NCBI RefSeq assembly: GCF_003048905.1
Contig: NZ_PIRO01000002.1
Coordinates: 1-64,000, forward strand
Direction of reading: 5' to 3'
Source of the DNA: Campylobacter concisus
Lineage (GTDB): Bacteria > Campylobacterota > Campylobacteria > Campylobacterales > Campylobacteraceae
DNA: 64,000 nt
Shown here: piece after piece, positions 28,118 to 36,706 of the stretch
How positions within the stretch are numbered: the first letter of the stretch is position 1
Layout: each line of letters opens with the position of its first letter
Notes under the pieces: model-generated
What the model was told of the DNA's origin: nothing
The model's input: only the letters and a program-made list of their open reading frames with translations
Databases searched by the model: none
Translations under genes and position numbers: made by a program

Positions 28118-29092
28118 ATGCAAAACAAAAATCAACTAAAAATAGCCATCGTCAAACTCTCCGCTCTTGGGGATATCGTGCACGCAGCTATTGTGCTTCA
28201 GTTTATCAAAAAGCACTATTCAAATGCCCATATCACGTGGCTAGTTGATGCTCGTTTTGCAAGCCTTTTAAAAGATCATCCGCTTATCGACGAGCTAGTC
28301 GTTTTGCCGCTTAAACAAAGCTTTAAACAAAGCTACAAGATACTAAAAACGCTTGGTAAATTTGACAAAGTGATCGATCTGCAAGGACTTTTTAAATCAG
28401 CCGTCGTCGCAAAAATAATAGGCAAGCAAACTTATGGCTTTAGCAGAGAGAGTGTCAAAGAAAAGATCGCAGCTAGGCTTTATAGACATAAATTTAAGAT
28501 CGACTACAATGAAAATATCATAGTTAGAAATTTAAGCCTTGTTAGATACGCTCTAAATTTTAGCTTTGACAGAGATGAAATTTTAAAAAAATTGCCCTGC
28601 TTTGAAACAAGTGAAATTTATAAAAATGAAAGTGGTAAAAAACGCGTTTTAATCGCCGCATTTGCAAGCGAAGAGAGCAAAATTTATGACAAATTTAAAG
28701 ATGTGATTAGGCTGCTTGGGGGTTGTGAAATTTACCTTTGTTACGGAAGTGAGAGCGAGAAAGTAAGGGCTGAGGCGATCATCTCAGGCACTTCGGCAAA
28801 GCTGCTCGAAAAACTAAGCATAAAAGAGATGATAAGCTTCATTGCAAGCTGTGATTTAGTAATTGGCAACGATAGTGGCCTAACGCACCTTGCTTGGGCT
28901 GTAAATAGGCCTTCTATAACGCTTTTTGGCAACCGTCCAAGCCACAGAAATGCTTACATCACGGATAAAAATTTAGTTATAGATATGGGTAAGCAAATAG
29001 ACGCGAGAAGTATCGATAAAAACGACTTTTGCATTAGAGAAATTTTCCCAGAAACGGTTGCAAATTTTGCAAAAAGGCTACTAAATGGATAA
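28118..29092 (+). CDS. waaC: Lipopolysaccharide heptosyltransferase I
   Basis: Adds the first heptose to Kdo of the lipopolysaccharide core, on the inner face of the inner membrane. The 324-residue GT9 protein shows the WaaC start IAIVKLSALGDIVHA, KVIDLQGLFKSA, GFSRESVKE and the nucleotide-sugar region VIGNDSGLTHLAWAVNRPSITLFG. Length is normal. It heads a compact run of eight overlapping or adjacent glycan genes; the 3' end overlaps waaM by 8 bp. waaC-waaM is the order found in C. jejuni. Confidence 0.94.
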   Translation: MQNKNQLKIAIVKLSALGDIVHAAIVLQFIKKHYSNAHITWLVDARFASLLKDHPLIDELVVLPLKQSFKQSYKILKTLGKFDKVIDLQGLFKSAVVAKIIGKQTYGFSRESVKEKIAARLYRHKFKIDYNENIIVRNLSLVRYALNFSFDRDEILKKLPCFETSEIYKNESGKKRVLIAAFASEESKIYDKFKDVIRLLGGCEIYLCYGSESEKVRAEAIISGTSAKLLEKLSIKEMISFIASCDLVIGNDSGLTHLAWAVNRPSITLFGNRPSHRNAYITDKNLVIDMGKQIDARSIDKNDFCIREIFPETVANFAKRLLNG

Positions 29093-29978
29093 GCTCTATC
29101 TGGCTGGCTTTTATACTTTAAAAATTTTTATATTTTTACTGCCTAGCTCACTTAGAGATTTGCTTGCTAAATTTTTAGCTTTTTCGTATATGAAGCTTAA
29201 TAAAAAGCGACTTCACGTCGTTATGACAAATTTAAACCTTGCTTTTGGTGAGTCAAAAACCAAGGAAAAGAAGCTTGAGATCGCTAAAAAATGCTACTAC
29301 AACTTCGCAAAATACCTTGGCATAAATTTTATCCTAAATCAAAACACGACGAAGCAAAAAGTGCTTGAAAAAGTTAGCTTTAAAAACGAGCATAATCTGC
29401 TTGAAGCGCTTAAGCTTGATCGTCCGATTATCGTGACGACCGCGCATTTTGGGCAGTGGGAGCTTTTTAGCTTAGCAATGGCTGCTCGTTTTGGTGCAGT
29501 CTCAGTACTTGGCAGAAAGCTTGATAGTAAAAGTATGGATAAAATTTTAAAGGCAAATAGAGCGCAGTTTGACGTGGAGCTCATCAACAAAGATGGCGGC
29601 GCAAAAGATATCTTAAAAGCGCTAAAAGCTAGGCGAATAGTGGGAATTTTAGTCGATCAAAATACCGCTCCAAAAGATGGCATAAAGGTGAAATTTTTTG
29701 ACAAAGATGTGCTTCACACGCCAGCTGCGAGCGTGCTAGCTCAAAAAACAAACGCACTAATAATTAATGCATTTATCTATCAAAAAGATGAAAACATAAG
29801 CGAAATTTGTTTTTCACCAGCCATTGATATAAATAAATTTGACAAAGAAGAAGCGGTGCAAAAAGTAACGCAAATGCAGTGCAGCGCGTGCGAAGAGATG
29901 GTTAGAGCAAGGCCTGAAGAATACTTTTGGTTTCACCAAAGGTTTAAGAGATTTTACGAAAATGAGTATAAATGCTAA
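29085..29978 (+). CDS. waaM: Lipid A biosynthesis late acyltransferase (HtrB/LpxL type)
   Basis: Transfers a fatty acyl chain from acyl-ACP onto Kdo2-lipid A. The 297-residue protein has an N-terminal membrane anchor (about 7-22), the catalytic H-x4-E motif TTAHFGQWELF near 125, GGAKDILKALKARRIVGILVDQN and the ending YFWFHQRFK typical of the family. Overlaps waaC by 8 bp and the next glycosyltransferase by 7 bp. Confidence 0.93.
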   Translation: MDKLYLAGFYTLKIFIFLLPSSLRDLLAKFLAFSYMKLNKKRLHVVMTNLNLAFGESKTKEKKLEIAKKCYYNFAKYLGINFILNQNTTKQKVLEKVSFKNEHNLLEALKLDRPIIVTTAHFGQWELFSLAMAARFGAVSVLGRKLDSKSMDKILKANRAQFDVELINKDGGAKDILKALKARRIVGILVDQNTAPKDGIKVKFFDKDVLHTPAASVLAQKTNALIINAFIYQKDENISEICFSPAIDINKFDKEEAVQKVTQMQCSACEEMVRARPEEYFWFHQRFKRFYENEYKC

Positions 29979-30676
29979 GCGTTGTCATTTTGACTTTTAA
30001 TAGCGAAAAGTACCTAAAAGAGGTGCTAGAGAGCGCTAAATTTGCTGATGAGATCATCGTGGTTGATAGCGGCTCACGAGACAGCACAAGGCAAATTTGT
30101 GATGGCTTTATCAATGTGAAATTTCACGAGCAAGCTTGGCTTGGATTTGGCGCGCAAAAGCAAAAGGGCGTGGATCTAGCCAAAAATGAGTGGGTCTTTG
30201 TGCTTGATAGCGACGAGGTGATTACAGACGAGCTTAAAAATGAGATCATTAGCACGCTAAAAGAGCCTAAATTTATGGCTTACAACGTTGCTAGGCTAAA
30301 TTTTTTCTTTGGCAAAGCGATAAAAAACATGGGGCTATATCCAGACTACACGGTGAGGCTTTTTAATAAAAATTTTGCCAAATTTGATGGTAGAGCCGTG
30401 CATGAAAAGGTCGTTTTAAATGACGGCTCACAAAGGCTTGGCGCGCTTAAAAATCACTTCTTGCACTACGCGTATGAGAGCATAGAGCAGTTTATCGCCA
30501 AGCAAAATCGCTACTCAAGCATGGGCGCAAAAAGAAATTTGCTAAAGGCGCTTACAAGCCCGGCTTGGACATTTTTTAAGCTTTACGTGCTAAAAGGCGG
30601 CTTTAAAGAGGGCTTTGCTGGCTACATTATCGCTAGACTTTACGCCCAGTACACATTTTGGAAATATATAAAATGA
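29972..30676 (+). CDS. Family 2 glycosyltransferase, WaaE/KdtX type
   Basis: 234 residues with the GT2 A-fold: LSVVILTFNSEKYLKEVLES at the start, DEIIVVDSGSRDST, KNEWVFVLDSDEVI (DxD-like), and the family segment YPDYTVRLFNKNFAKFDGRAVHEKV. Members of the WaaE/KdtX group add glucose to heptose I of the core, so a core beta-glucosyltransferase role is likely here next to waaC. Ends in ATGA overlap with the following heptosyltransferase gene. Confidence 0.86.
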   Translation: MLSVVILTFNSEKYLKEVLESAKFADEIIVVDSGSRDSTRQICDGFINVKFHEQAWLGFGAQKQKGVDLAKNEWVFVLDSDEVITDELKNEIISTLKEPKFMAYNVARLNFFFGKAIKNMGLYPDYTVRLFNKNFAKFDGRAVHEKVVLNDGSQRLGALKNHFLHYAYESIEQFIAKQNRYSSMGAKRNLLKALTSPAWTFFKLYVLKGGFKEGFAGYIIARLYAQYTFWKYIK

Positions 30677-31734
30677 AAATACTTGTGATTAAATTTAGAA
30701 ACATCGGCGACGTGCTTTTGACTACACCGCTCATTGAAAATTTGCACCACTACTACCCAGATGCAACCATCGACTTTGCTCTAAACAAAGGTACAGAAGC
30801 GATGATCGAAGGAAATCCTTACATAAAAAAAATCCACATTTACGATAGACAAAGTGCAAATTCTGGCTTTTTTAAAAAACTAATTACCGAGATAAAATTT
30901 ATAAAAGCCATTAAAAAAGAAAAATACGATATGGCCGTACAAACAACCACGGGGGATCGCGGCATCATCATCTCAAAATACGCAAAGATCAAAAAAATAG
31001 TAGGCTTTCTTGGCAAAAATCAATCAATAAATAAACTTCTAAACGTCAAAGCGAAATACTATGAAAATTTTTCACATACGATCGATCATAATCTAAACGC
31101 TTTAAGAGCTTTGGGGTTTGAACCGGTTAGCAAAAAAGTGAGCGTATTTTCAGACGAGAGCGTGGAGCATCTAAATTTACCAAAATGCTTTATTCATATG
31201 CATCTAACAAGCCGCTGGATGTTTAAATGTGCAAATGACGAGAGCATGGCAGAGCTCATTGACTACTGCGAAAATGAGCTTGATGTAAAGGTCGTGCTAA
31301 CAAGCGATAACAAAGAAAATGAGCTAGAAAAGCTAGCAAGCGTGCTAAAAATTTGTAAGAGTGAGCCTATAAATTTAGGCGGTAAGCTAAATTTGAAACA
31401 AACGATCGCCCTATCAAAGCGCTCAAGCCTTTTTATTGGTGTTGATACCGCCATCATGCACATAGCCGCAGCAAACGACGTGCCAGTGATCGCTTTTTTT
31501 GGTCCAAGCAATGCTTTTGAGTGGGGGCCTTGGGATAACTCACTCATGGAAAATGGTTACACAGCGCAAAATGGCATCCAAAGCATGGGCAAGCACATCG
31601 TCTATCAAAAAGACTGGGACTTCGTACCTTGCGACAAGGAAGGTATAGCAAAGCATGGCATAGAAAAGACCTTGATGGATTTTAGCGACGAAATGCCAAA
31701 GATAAAAGCCAAAATAAAAGAAATTTTAGGATAG
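30673..31734 (+). CDS. waaQ: Family 9 heptosyltransferase, WaaQ-like
   Basis: 353 residues starting at MKILVIKFRNIGDVLLTTPL; the longer frame from 30658 lies inside the upstream gene and adds five unrelated residues. The start overlaps the stop of the preceding gene (ATGA). Seen: DMAVQTTTGDRG, HMHLTSRWMFK, INLGGKLNLKQTIALSKRS and GVDTAIMHIAAANDVPVIAFFGPSNAFEWGPW near the C-terminus, the GT9 donor-binding part. This is the group annotated as heptosyltransferase III (WaaQ). The exact acceptor is inferred. Confidence 0.8.
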   Translation: MKILVIKFRNIGDVLLTTPLIENLHHYYPDATIDFALNKGTEAMIEGNPYIKKIHIYDRQSANSGFFKKLITEIKFIKAIKKEKYDMAVQTTTGDRGIIISKYAKIKKIVGFLGKNQSINKLLNVKAKYYENFSHTIDHNLNALRALGFEPVSKKVSVFSDESVEHLNLPKCFIHMHLTSRWMFKCANDESMAELIDYCENELDVKVVLTSDNKENELEKLASVLKICKSEPINLGGKLNLKQTIALSKRSSLFIGVDTAIMHIAAANDVPVIAFFGPSNAFEWGPWDNSLMENGYTAQNGIQSMGKHIVYQKDWDFVPCDKEGIAKHGIEKTLMDFSDEMPKIKAKIKEILG

Positions 31735-31738
31735 GCAG

Positions 31739-32812
31739 ATGAATATTCTTCACACGCAGACACTTTTTAACTGGGGTGGCGAGCAAAATAAGACGCTAAA
31801 CGAGATGCGTTTTATGCGCGAGATGGGTCATAATGTCATACTTTTTTGCAACCCAAATTCTCAGATAGAAAGCATTGCAAAAAAAGAAGGCTTTAGTGTT
31901 ATAGCACAAGAGATGAATAAGAAAAATTTTCATAAAAGCGTACCAGCACTTTGCGAAACGATAAGCTCAAACAAGATAGATATCGTAATCACACATGGCT
32001 CGACTGATAGCTGGATTGGGGCAATTGCTGGACTATTTTACAGAAGCAAAGGCGTTAAATTTTACAAGGAAAGGCATAATCTTTTTCCTATAAAAGGCTT
32101 TCTTTCAAAACTCATGCACAAAAAGCTATTTGATAAAATTTTATACATCTCAGATAGTGTCAAAGAGTACCTGTTAAGCATCGGAGTTAGCAAAGATAAG
32201 CTCTTTTTTATGCCAAGCACGGTTGATGTTGAAAAGATCGATAGCACAAAAAGCACTTTTAGAGATGAGTTTCATATCGCCAAAGACGAGCTAGTTATCG
32301 GCTCTTTTACCTCGCTTTACCGCAAGAAAGGCGTCTTTGACTTTGCAAGTGCTGCAAAAGAGATTTTAAAGTCAAAGGATGCGACTATTGTTTTTTCTGG
32401 CAACATTAGCGACGGCACAAAAGAGCAGATCGCCTCTATGTTTGATGAAAAAGACAGGATCATCTTCACTGGCTTTAGAAATGACGCGGCAAATATCATA
32501 AAAGGCTTTGATATTTACGTCTTTGCTTCGCACTCTGAGGGGCTTGGTACAGTCCTACTTGAGGCAATGAGCTCAAAAGTGCCAGTCGTAGTCTACGATA
32601 ACGCACCGATGAATGTACTAGTTAAAAACAAAGAGCGTGGGCTTTGTGCTAGAAATTTAGATGAAATTTCGCTAAAAGAGTGCATTTTGGAGCTGATAAA
32701 TGAGCCTGAAAAAGCCAAAATTTACTCACAAAATGCCTTTAAATTTGTGGATGAGAACTTTAGCCATAAGGCGCTAAAAGAAGCTATTAAAAATTTACTG
32801 GAGCAAAAATGA
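31739..32812 (+). CDS. Family 4 glycosyltransferase
   Basis: 357 residues with GT-B fold. N-terminal TLFNWGGEQNKTLNEMRFM carries the GG(x)E acceptor loop, and the C-terminal half has IGSFTSLYRKKGVFDFASA, IIFTGFRNDAANIIKGFDIYVFAS and the retaining-enzyme EGLGTVLLEAMSS (E-x7-E) near 265-280. Starts 4 bp after the WaaQ-like gene and overlaps the deacetylase by 4 bp (ATGA). Sugar and linkage cannot be read from the sequence. Confidence 0.86.
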   Translation: MNILHTQTLFNWGGEQNKTLNEMRFMREMGHNVILFCNPNSQIESIAKKEGFSVIAQEMNKKNFHKSVPALCETISSNKIDIVITHGSTDSWIGAIAGLFYRSKGVKFYKERHNLFPIKGFLSKLMHKKLFDKILYISDSVKEYLLSIGVSKDKLFFMPSTVDVEKIDSTKSTFRDEFHIAKDELVIGSFTSLYRKKGVFDFASAAKEILKSKDATIVFSGNISDGTKEQIASMFDEKDRIIFTGFRNDAANIIKGFDIYVFASHSEGLGTVLLEAMSSKVPVVVYDNAPMNVLVKNKERGLCARNLDEISLKECILELINEPEKAKIYSQNAFKFVDENFSHKALKEAIKNLLEQK

Positions 32813-33606
32813 ACTACCCAGTTTGCGTGCTAACGATGCATCACTGCAATAACAATGAAAACGACTTTGCCATTAAGCCAGAGCTATTTAAAAAAGCGCT
32901 TCTTATGGCGTTAGATGAGGGCTATAAATTTATAAACTATGCTCAGTTTAAAGATATAGCTAGTGGCCGAGTAAAAGCCTCAAGAAAGAGCATTTTACTA
33001 ACTTTTGATGATGGGTATTTTGATAATTATAAATTTGCATTTCCTACCCTAAAAGAGCTAAAAATTCCAGCTGTGTGCTTTTTGATAACAGATAAGATCA
33101 AGGATTTTAAAAGGCAAGATTACGACTTTGCATTTAAAAAACATAAAGAGATCGATTATGATAAAGACGCGGAGTATTTTTTAAATTTAGACGAGATCAG
33201 GCAGATGCAAGAGAGTGGCCTTTTTGAGTTTGATAGCCATACAGCGAGCCACTTTTCTTGTAAAAGCAATGATGAAGAAAAATTAAGAGAGGAATTTTCT
33301 AGCTCGCTGGCTAAGATAAAAGAGCTATTTCCCGAAAAACAAGAATTTGGCTTTTGCTTTCCAAAAGGGCACTTTAACGAGCTTTCACTAAAAGTTGTAA
33401 GAGAGTATTATGACTTTGCTTTTAGTGTGATAGATGGCGGATTTTGCGTAGGAGATGATAAATTTAAGATAAGACGTATTGATATCTCAAACAATGCAAA
33501 AAGTGAAAATGACTACATTTTTAGGGTTAAAAAGAAGCTTTTTATCTATTCTACGCCGGTGCTAGGAAATTTATATTCAAATTTTAGAAATAGAGGCTAT
33601 AAATAA
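32809..33606 (+). CDS. Polysaccharide deacetylase family protein (first of two)
   Basis: 265 residues. NodB-type carbohydrate esterase features: SILLTFDDGYFDNYKFAFP with the metal-site Asp pair near 67, FDSHTASHFSC with the two His, and GFCFPKGHFNE. These enzymes remove N-acetyl groups from glycans using a divalent metal. Overlaps both neighbours by a few bases, so it belongs to the same transcript. The second family member at 34899 is on the opposite strand. No signal peptide is seen, so it may act on a cytoplasmic lipid-linked or nucleotide-linked substrate. Confidence 0.83.
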   Translation: MNYPVCVLTMHHCNNNENDFAIKPELFKKALLMALDEGYKFINYAQFKDIASGRVKASRKSILLTFDDGYFDNYKFAFPTLKELKIPAVCFLITDKIKDFKRQDYDFAFKKHKEIDYDKDAEYFLNLDEIRQMQESGLFEFDSHTASHFSCKSNDEEKLREEFSSSLAKIKELFPEKQEFGFCFPKGHFNELSLKVVREYYDFAFSVIDGGFCVGDDKFKIRRIDISNNAKSENDYIFRVKKKLFIYSTPVLGNLYSNFRNRGYK

Positions 33607-34112
33607 TGCTTGGAGCATTAAACGAGGCTTGTAAAGAAATTTTAAAAGATAAAAAACGAGTCTTAATCGCTCTTACTGGGCTTCACGGTAGTGGCAAAAG
33701 TACACTTGCAAAACAAATTAGAAAAAATGGATTTAAAAACTTTAAGCCTTATCAAATCGCTGTAATCGATGATGATGTAATGAGTCTAAATTTATTTATA
33801 GCTCGTCCAAAGATAAAAATCAAAAGCGATCATCAAGATGAGTTAAGACCATTTTTTAAATTTATCATGCCATTCGTAAAAGTCGTAATATACGTAAGCG
33901 CAAACCCACTTTTACGTATAAGTAAATGTGACATTCTTTGTATTTTAAACGCTGATGAAGAAGCTCGAATCGCTGGAATTTATAAAAGAAATTCTAGTGA
34001 CGATTTAATCAACACCCAAAAGCATATAAACAAAAAAGAGCTTGATCTAGCAGGCCTTGCATATAAAGTCAAGTTAGAATTTGACTCAAAAGTTGGAGCA
34101 AAAAATGAATAA
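33606..34112 (+). CDS. P-loop NTPase/kinase-like protein of unknown role
   Basis: 168 residues. Walker A is clear: ALTGLHGSGKSTLAKQI at about 21-37. VIDDDVMS near 55 could be the acceptor-site acidic strand as in adenylylsulfate- or shikimate-type kinases, and VVIYVSANPLLRISKCDILCILNADEEARI follows; QKHINKKEL near the end may close the nucleotide. It overlaps the deacetylase stop (TAATG) and the GT25 gene, so it is embedded in the glycan operon, which suggests a small-molecule or sugar kinase. No family name can be given with confidence. Confidence 0.6.
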   Translation: MLGALNEACKEILKDKKRVLIALTGLHGSGKSTLAKQIRKNGFKNFKPYQIAVIDDDVMSLNLFIARPKIKIKSDHQDELRPFFKFIMPFVKVVIYVSANPLLRISKCDILCILNADEEARIAGIYKRNSSDDLINTQKHINKKELDLAGLAYKVKLEFDSKVGAKNE

Positions 34113-34890
34113 TCCCATCTATGTAATATCATTAAAAAGAGATGAAGAGCGAAGGCAAAATTTACAAAGACAATTTAACAGATATGATGAATTTAAAATA
34201 ATAGATGCGGTTGATGCTAAAAATTTTAGTGTCAATGAGTTTTACAGCGCCATGATAGATTGCTTATTAAAATCTTGCAATGAAGATTATAAATTTAAGA
34301 TACCGACATTAATTGCGACACCAGGTGAGCTAGCATGCACAATGTCACACATAAAAGCTTATGAGGATTTTTTACAAGGCGACGCGGAATTTACTTTAAT
34401 ATTAGAGGATGATGTTATTGGAAATGACGAATTAATAAATGAAGCCTTTTTGCTATGCAAAGATATAAGTAGTGATAGCATTTTGATATGCGGTGTGCAA
34501 GATGGATTAAATAGTAGATTTCGTGCTTTTGGCAAAAAAATAAAAGAAAATTTATATCTTATCTCACCATACTCATACGCTAGTATATATAGAACGGCTG
34601 CTTACATTCTAACAAGAAAGAGTGCAAAAGCTCTGCTTGATTTTTACAAAGATGGTCTTTACGGAGCCGATAAATGGGAAGCGATCCTAAAAAACACTGA
34701 TCTAAAAATGTATTTTAGCAACATCTTTTCTCATCCAGAGGAGCTAAATGGCTCTAGCCTAGAAATCCAAAGAAAGCAAAAAGAGAAGATAAATTCTCTT
34801 TTTAAAAAATCTAATAAAAATTTCTCATACAAAATTTCAAGATTTTATGAAAAACATATAGCTAAAAATGAGAGAATTTTTACAAAGTAA
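34105..34890 (+). CDS. Family 25 glycosyltransferase (LPS/LOS biosynthesis)
   Basis: 261 residues from the ATG at 34105 (NNPIYVISLKRDEERRQNL); a longer frame from 34081 starts inside the P-loop gene. GT25 features: start PIYVISLKRDEERR, IDAVDA, TPGELACTMSHIKAYEDFL, LILEDDVIG with the DxD-like metal motif, and YRTAAYILTRKSAKALL. GT25 enzymes add galactose or similar to lipooligosaccharide. Last gene of the plus-strand glycan run; convergent with the deacetylase at 34899 across 8 bp. Confidence 0.87.
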   Translation: MNNPIYVISLKRDEERRQNLQRQFNRYDEFKIIDAVDAKNFSVNEFYSAMIDCLLKSCNEDYKFKIPTLIATPGELACTMSHIKAYEDFLQGDAEFTLILEDDVIGNDELINEAFLLCKDISSDSILICGVQDGLNSRFRAFGKKIKENLYLISPYSYASIYRTAAYILTRKSAKALLDFYKDGLYGADKWEAILKNTDLKMYFSNIFSHPEELNGSSLEIQRKQKEKINSLFKKSNKNFSYKISRFYEKHIAKNERIFTK

Positions 34891-34898
34891 AATTTCTC

Positions 34899-35657
34899 TT
34901 AAGATTTTAGTGTTGAATATAGTGAGCCTAAAAAGTCATTTTGATAGATAAATAGTGTCTTTTTTAGCCAGCTTGCATCTTTTTTTACCGCTATGCGCCT
35001 TATGTCATCAAGCACACCATCAGGTTTATTTATCCCACGCTTTGTTGTAAAAAAAACCTCATAGCCAACGCTTTTTGCCACATTTTTTAGCTCATCATTA
35101 AATTTACCTCTTGGCCAGCAAAGTAGCTTGTCATCAAAGCCAAAATTTTTATACATAAATTCTTTGCACTTTGTAAAATTTTCTTTCATTTCACAAATAC
35201 CAAAATAATCATCAAAATGCGTATAAGTATGCGAGTGAAAGTCAAAGTACTCTTTCATCTTTGCTATTTCCTCGTAGTTTAAAAAGACATCTTCAGGTCT
35301 AGTTGGTGCAGCATTTTTGTATTCGTTATGATTCAGCTCTATAAACTTGCCGCTTTTTCTACTCGCCTGCTCTATCCAGCCAGCAACTAGAAAAATAGTC
35401 GCTTTAAGATTAAATTCCTTGATAATAGGATATGCGTAAACAAAATTGTCCTTCCAGCCATCATCAAATGTGATAAAGACACTCTTTTTTGGCACACTAA
35501 GCTCACCTTTTTTATATGCCACAAACTCAGCCGAACTTAGCGATTTGTAGCCATTTTGAGCTAAAAATTTCATCTGATCTCTAAACTCATCTACGCTACT
35601 TGCAATAAACCCACTCTTTTCAAGCACATGATGATACATTAAAACTGTTACGCTCAT
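34899..35657 (-). CDS. Polysaccharide deacetylase family protein (second of two)
   Basis: 252 residues, NodB-type: VTVLMYHHVLEK at the start, SVFITFDDGWKDNFVYAYP near 60, FDFHSHTYTHFDDY with the two metal His, and LLCWPRGKFNDELKNVA. It shares the layout and ending (LFIYQNDFLGSLYSTL) with the deacetylase at 32809 (LFIYSTPVLGNLYSNF), so the two are paralogs. Its start overlaps the upstream glycosyltransferase stop (ATGA). Third gene of a minus-strand operon GT2-GT4-deacetylase. Confidence 0.84.
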   Translation of the reverse strand: MSVTVLMYHHVLEKSGFIASSVDEFRDQMKFLAQNGYKSLSSAEFVAYKKGELSVPKKSVFITFDDGWKDNFVYAYPIIKEFNLKATIFLVAGWIEQASRKSGKFIELNHNEYKNAAPTRPEDVFLNYEEIAKMKEYFDFHSHTYTHFDDYFGICEMKENFTKCKEFMYKNFGFDDKLLCWPRGKFNDELKNVAKSVGYEVFFTTKRGINKPDGVLDDIRRIAVKKDASWLKKTLFIYQNDFLGSLYSTLKS

Positions 35658-36703
35658 TTTACAAGCTCCATATATAAATTTTGTGTGTTCTCTATCATTT
35701 TTTCGATACTAAATACCTCTTTTACGTACTCTCTGCCAAACTCACCCATCTGTTTTCTTAAATTTTCATCCAAAATGAGCCTTTCAAGCACCTTTTTTAG
35801 CCCCTCTTTATCGCCATTTTGAAATAAAAATCCACTCTTTCCGTCGCTTACTGCCTCGCCAAGACCTCCCACGTCGCTTCCGATGGTAGCTAGCTTGCAC
35901 GAAGATGCTTCAAGCAACGCTCCACCGATAGCCTCCATGTCTGAAGGTAGCACGCAGATATCAAGAGAGCCTAAAAAATTGCTCACATCGGTTCTGTTGC
36001 CAAGCATAAAGATATTTTTTTTATCTTTTATATATTCGTGTAAATTTTTATTTTGCGGGCCATCACCTACGATAAAAAGGGCTGACTTTTCTAAATTTAA
36101 CTCGCTAAATGCATCGATTAATAGCTTATGATTTTTAGCAGCTCTTAACACTGCAACGATGCAAATTCCAACTACGTCGTCATTTAAGCCAAATTCTTTT
36201 TTCATATTTATCTTAAATTCTGGCGTATATTTTTGCGTATCGATGCCAGTGTAGATTTTTAACACCTTCTCTTTTTTGACGCCTCTTTTGATAAGATCAG
36301 CGCAAACTGAGTCACAAACGCCGACCACTTTTGTGCTTAGGTTATAAGGTAAGGACGATGTTATAGGCAGCTGTAAATGCCTAGTACGAACCACGCTAAC
36401 GCCACAAATTTTGCCCACAATCGCTCCAATGGTGCCATCTTTACCTGAGTGAGTTGAGATGATTTTTATATTATTTTGCTTTACAAATTTGCAAATTTTT
36501 AAAATTTCAAAGATATTAAAAGACTTTTTGAGATTAAACTCAACGAATTCGCACTCGATATGTTTCTCAAAGCTTTTTGAGCCAGGATTTAGCCCATAAA
36601 AAACCTTAAATTTGCTATTATCTAGTCCATTTATTACACGCTGAGTGCGGTGTTCCTGTCCACCAAATCCAAGAGAGCTTTCAAGCTCAAGTATATTTAT
36701 CAT
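35654..36703 (-). CDS. Family 4 glycosyltransferase
   Basis: 349 residues. GT-B features: ESSLGFGGQEHRTQRVI with the acceptor loop, HSGKDGTIGAIVGKI, VGICIVAVLRAAKNHKLLIDAF, NIFMLGNRTDVSNFLGSLDICVLPSD and the E-x7-E segment EAIGGALLEASSC near 265. Sits between a GT2 gene (3 bp gap) and a deacetylase gene (4-bp overlap). Specificity cannot be told. Confidence 0.86.
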   Translation of the reverse strand: MINILELESSLGFGGQEHRTQRVINGLDNSKFKVFYGLNPGSKSFEKHIECEFVEFNLKKSFNIFEILKICKFVKQNNIKIISTHSGKDGTIGAIVGKICGVSVVRTRHLQLPITSSLPYNLSTKVVGVCDSVCADLIKRGVKKEKVLKIYTGIDTQKYTPEFKINMKKEFGLNDDVVGICIVAVLRAAKNHKLLIDAFSELNLEKSALFIVGDGPQNKNLHEYIKDKKNIFMLGNRTDVSNFLGSLDICVLPSDMEAIGGALLEASSCKLATIGSDVGGLGEAVSDGKSGFLFQNGDKEGLKKVLERLILDENLRKQMGEFGREYVKEVFSIEKMIENTQNLYMELVK

Positions 36704-36706
36704 TTT

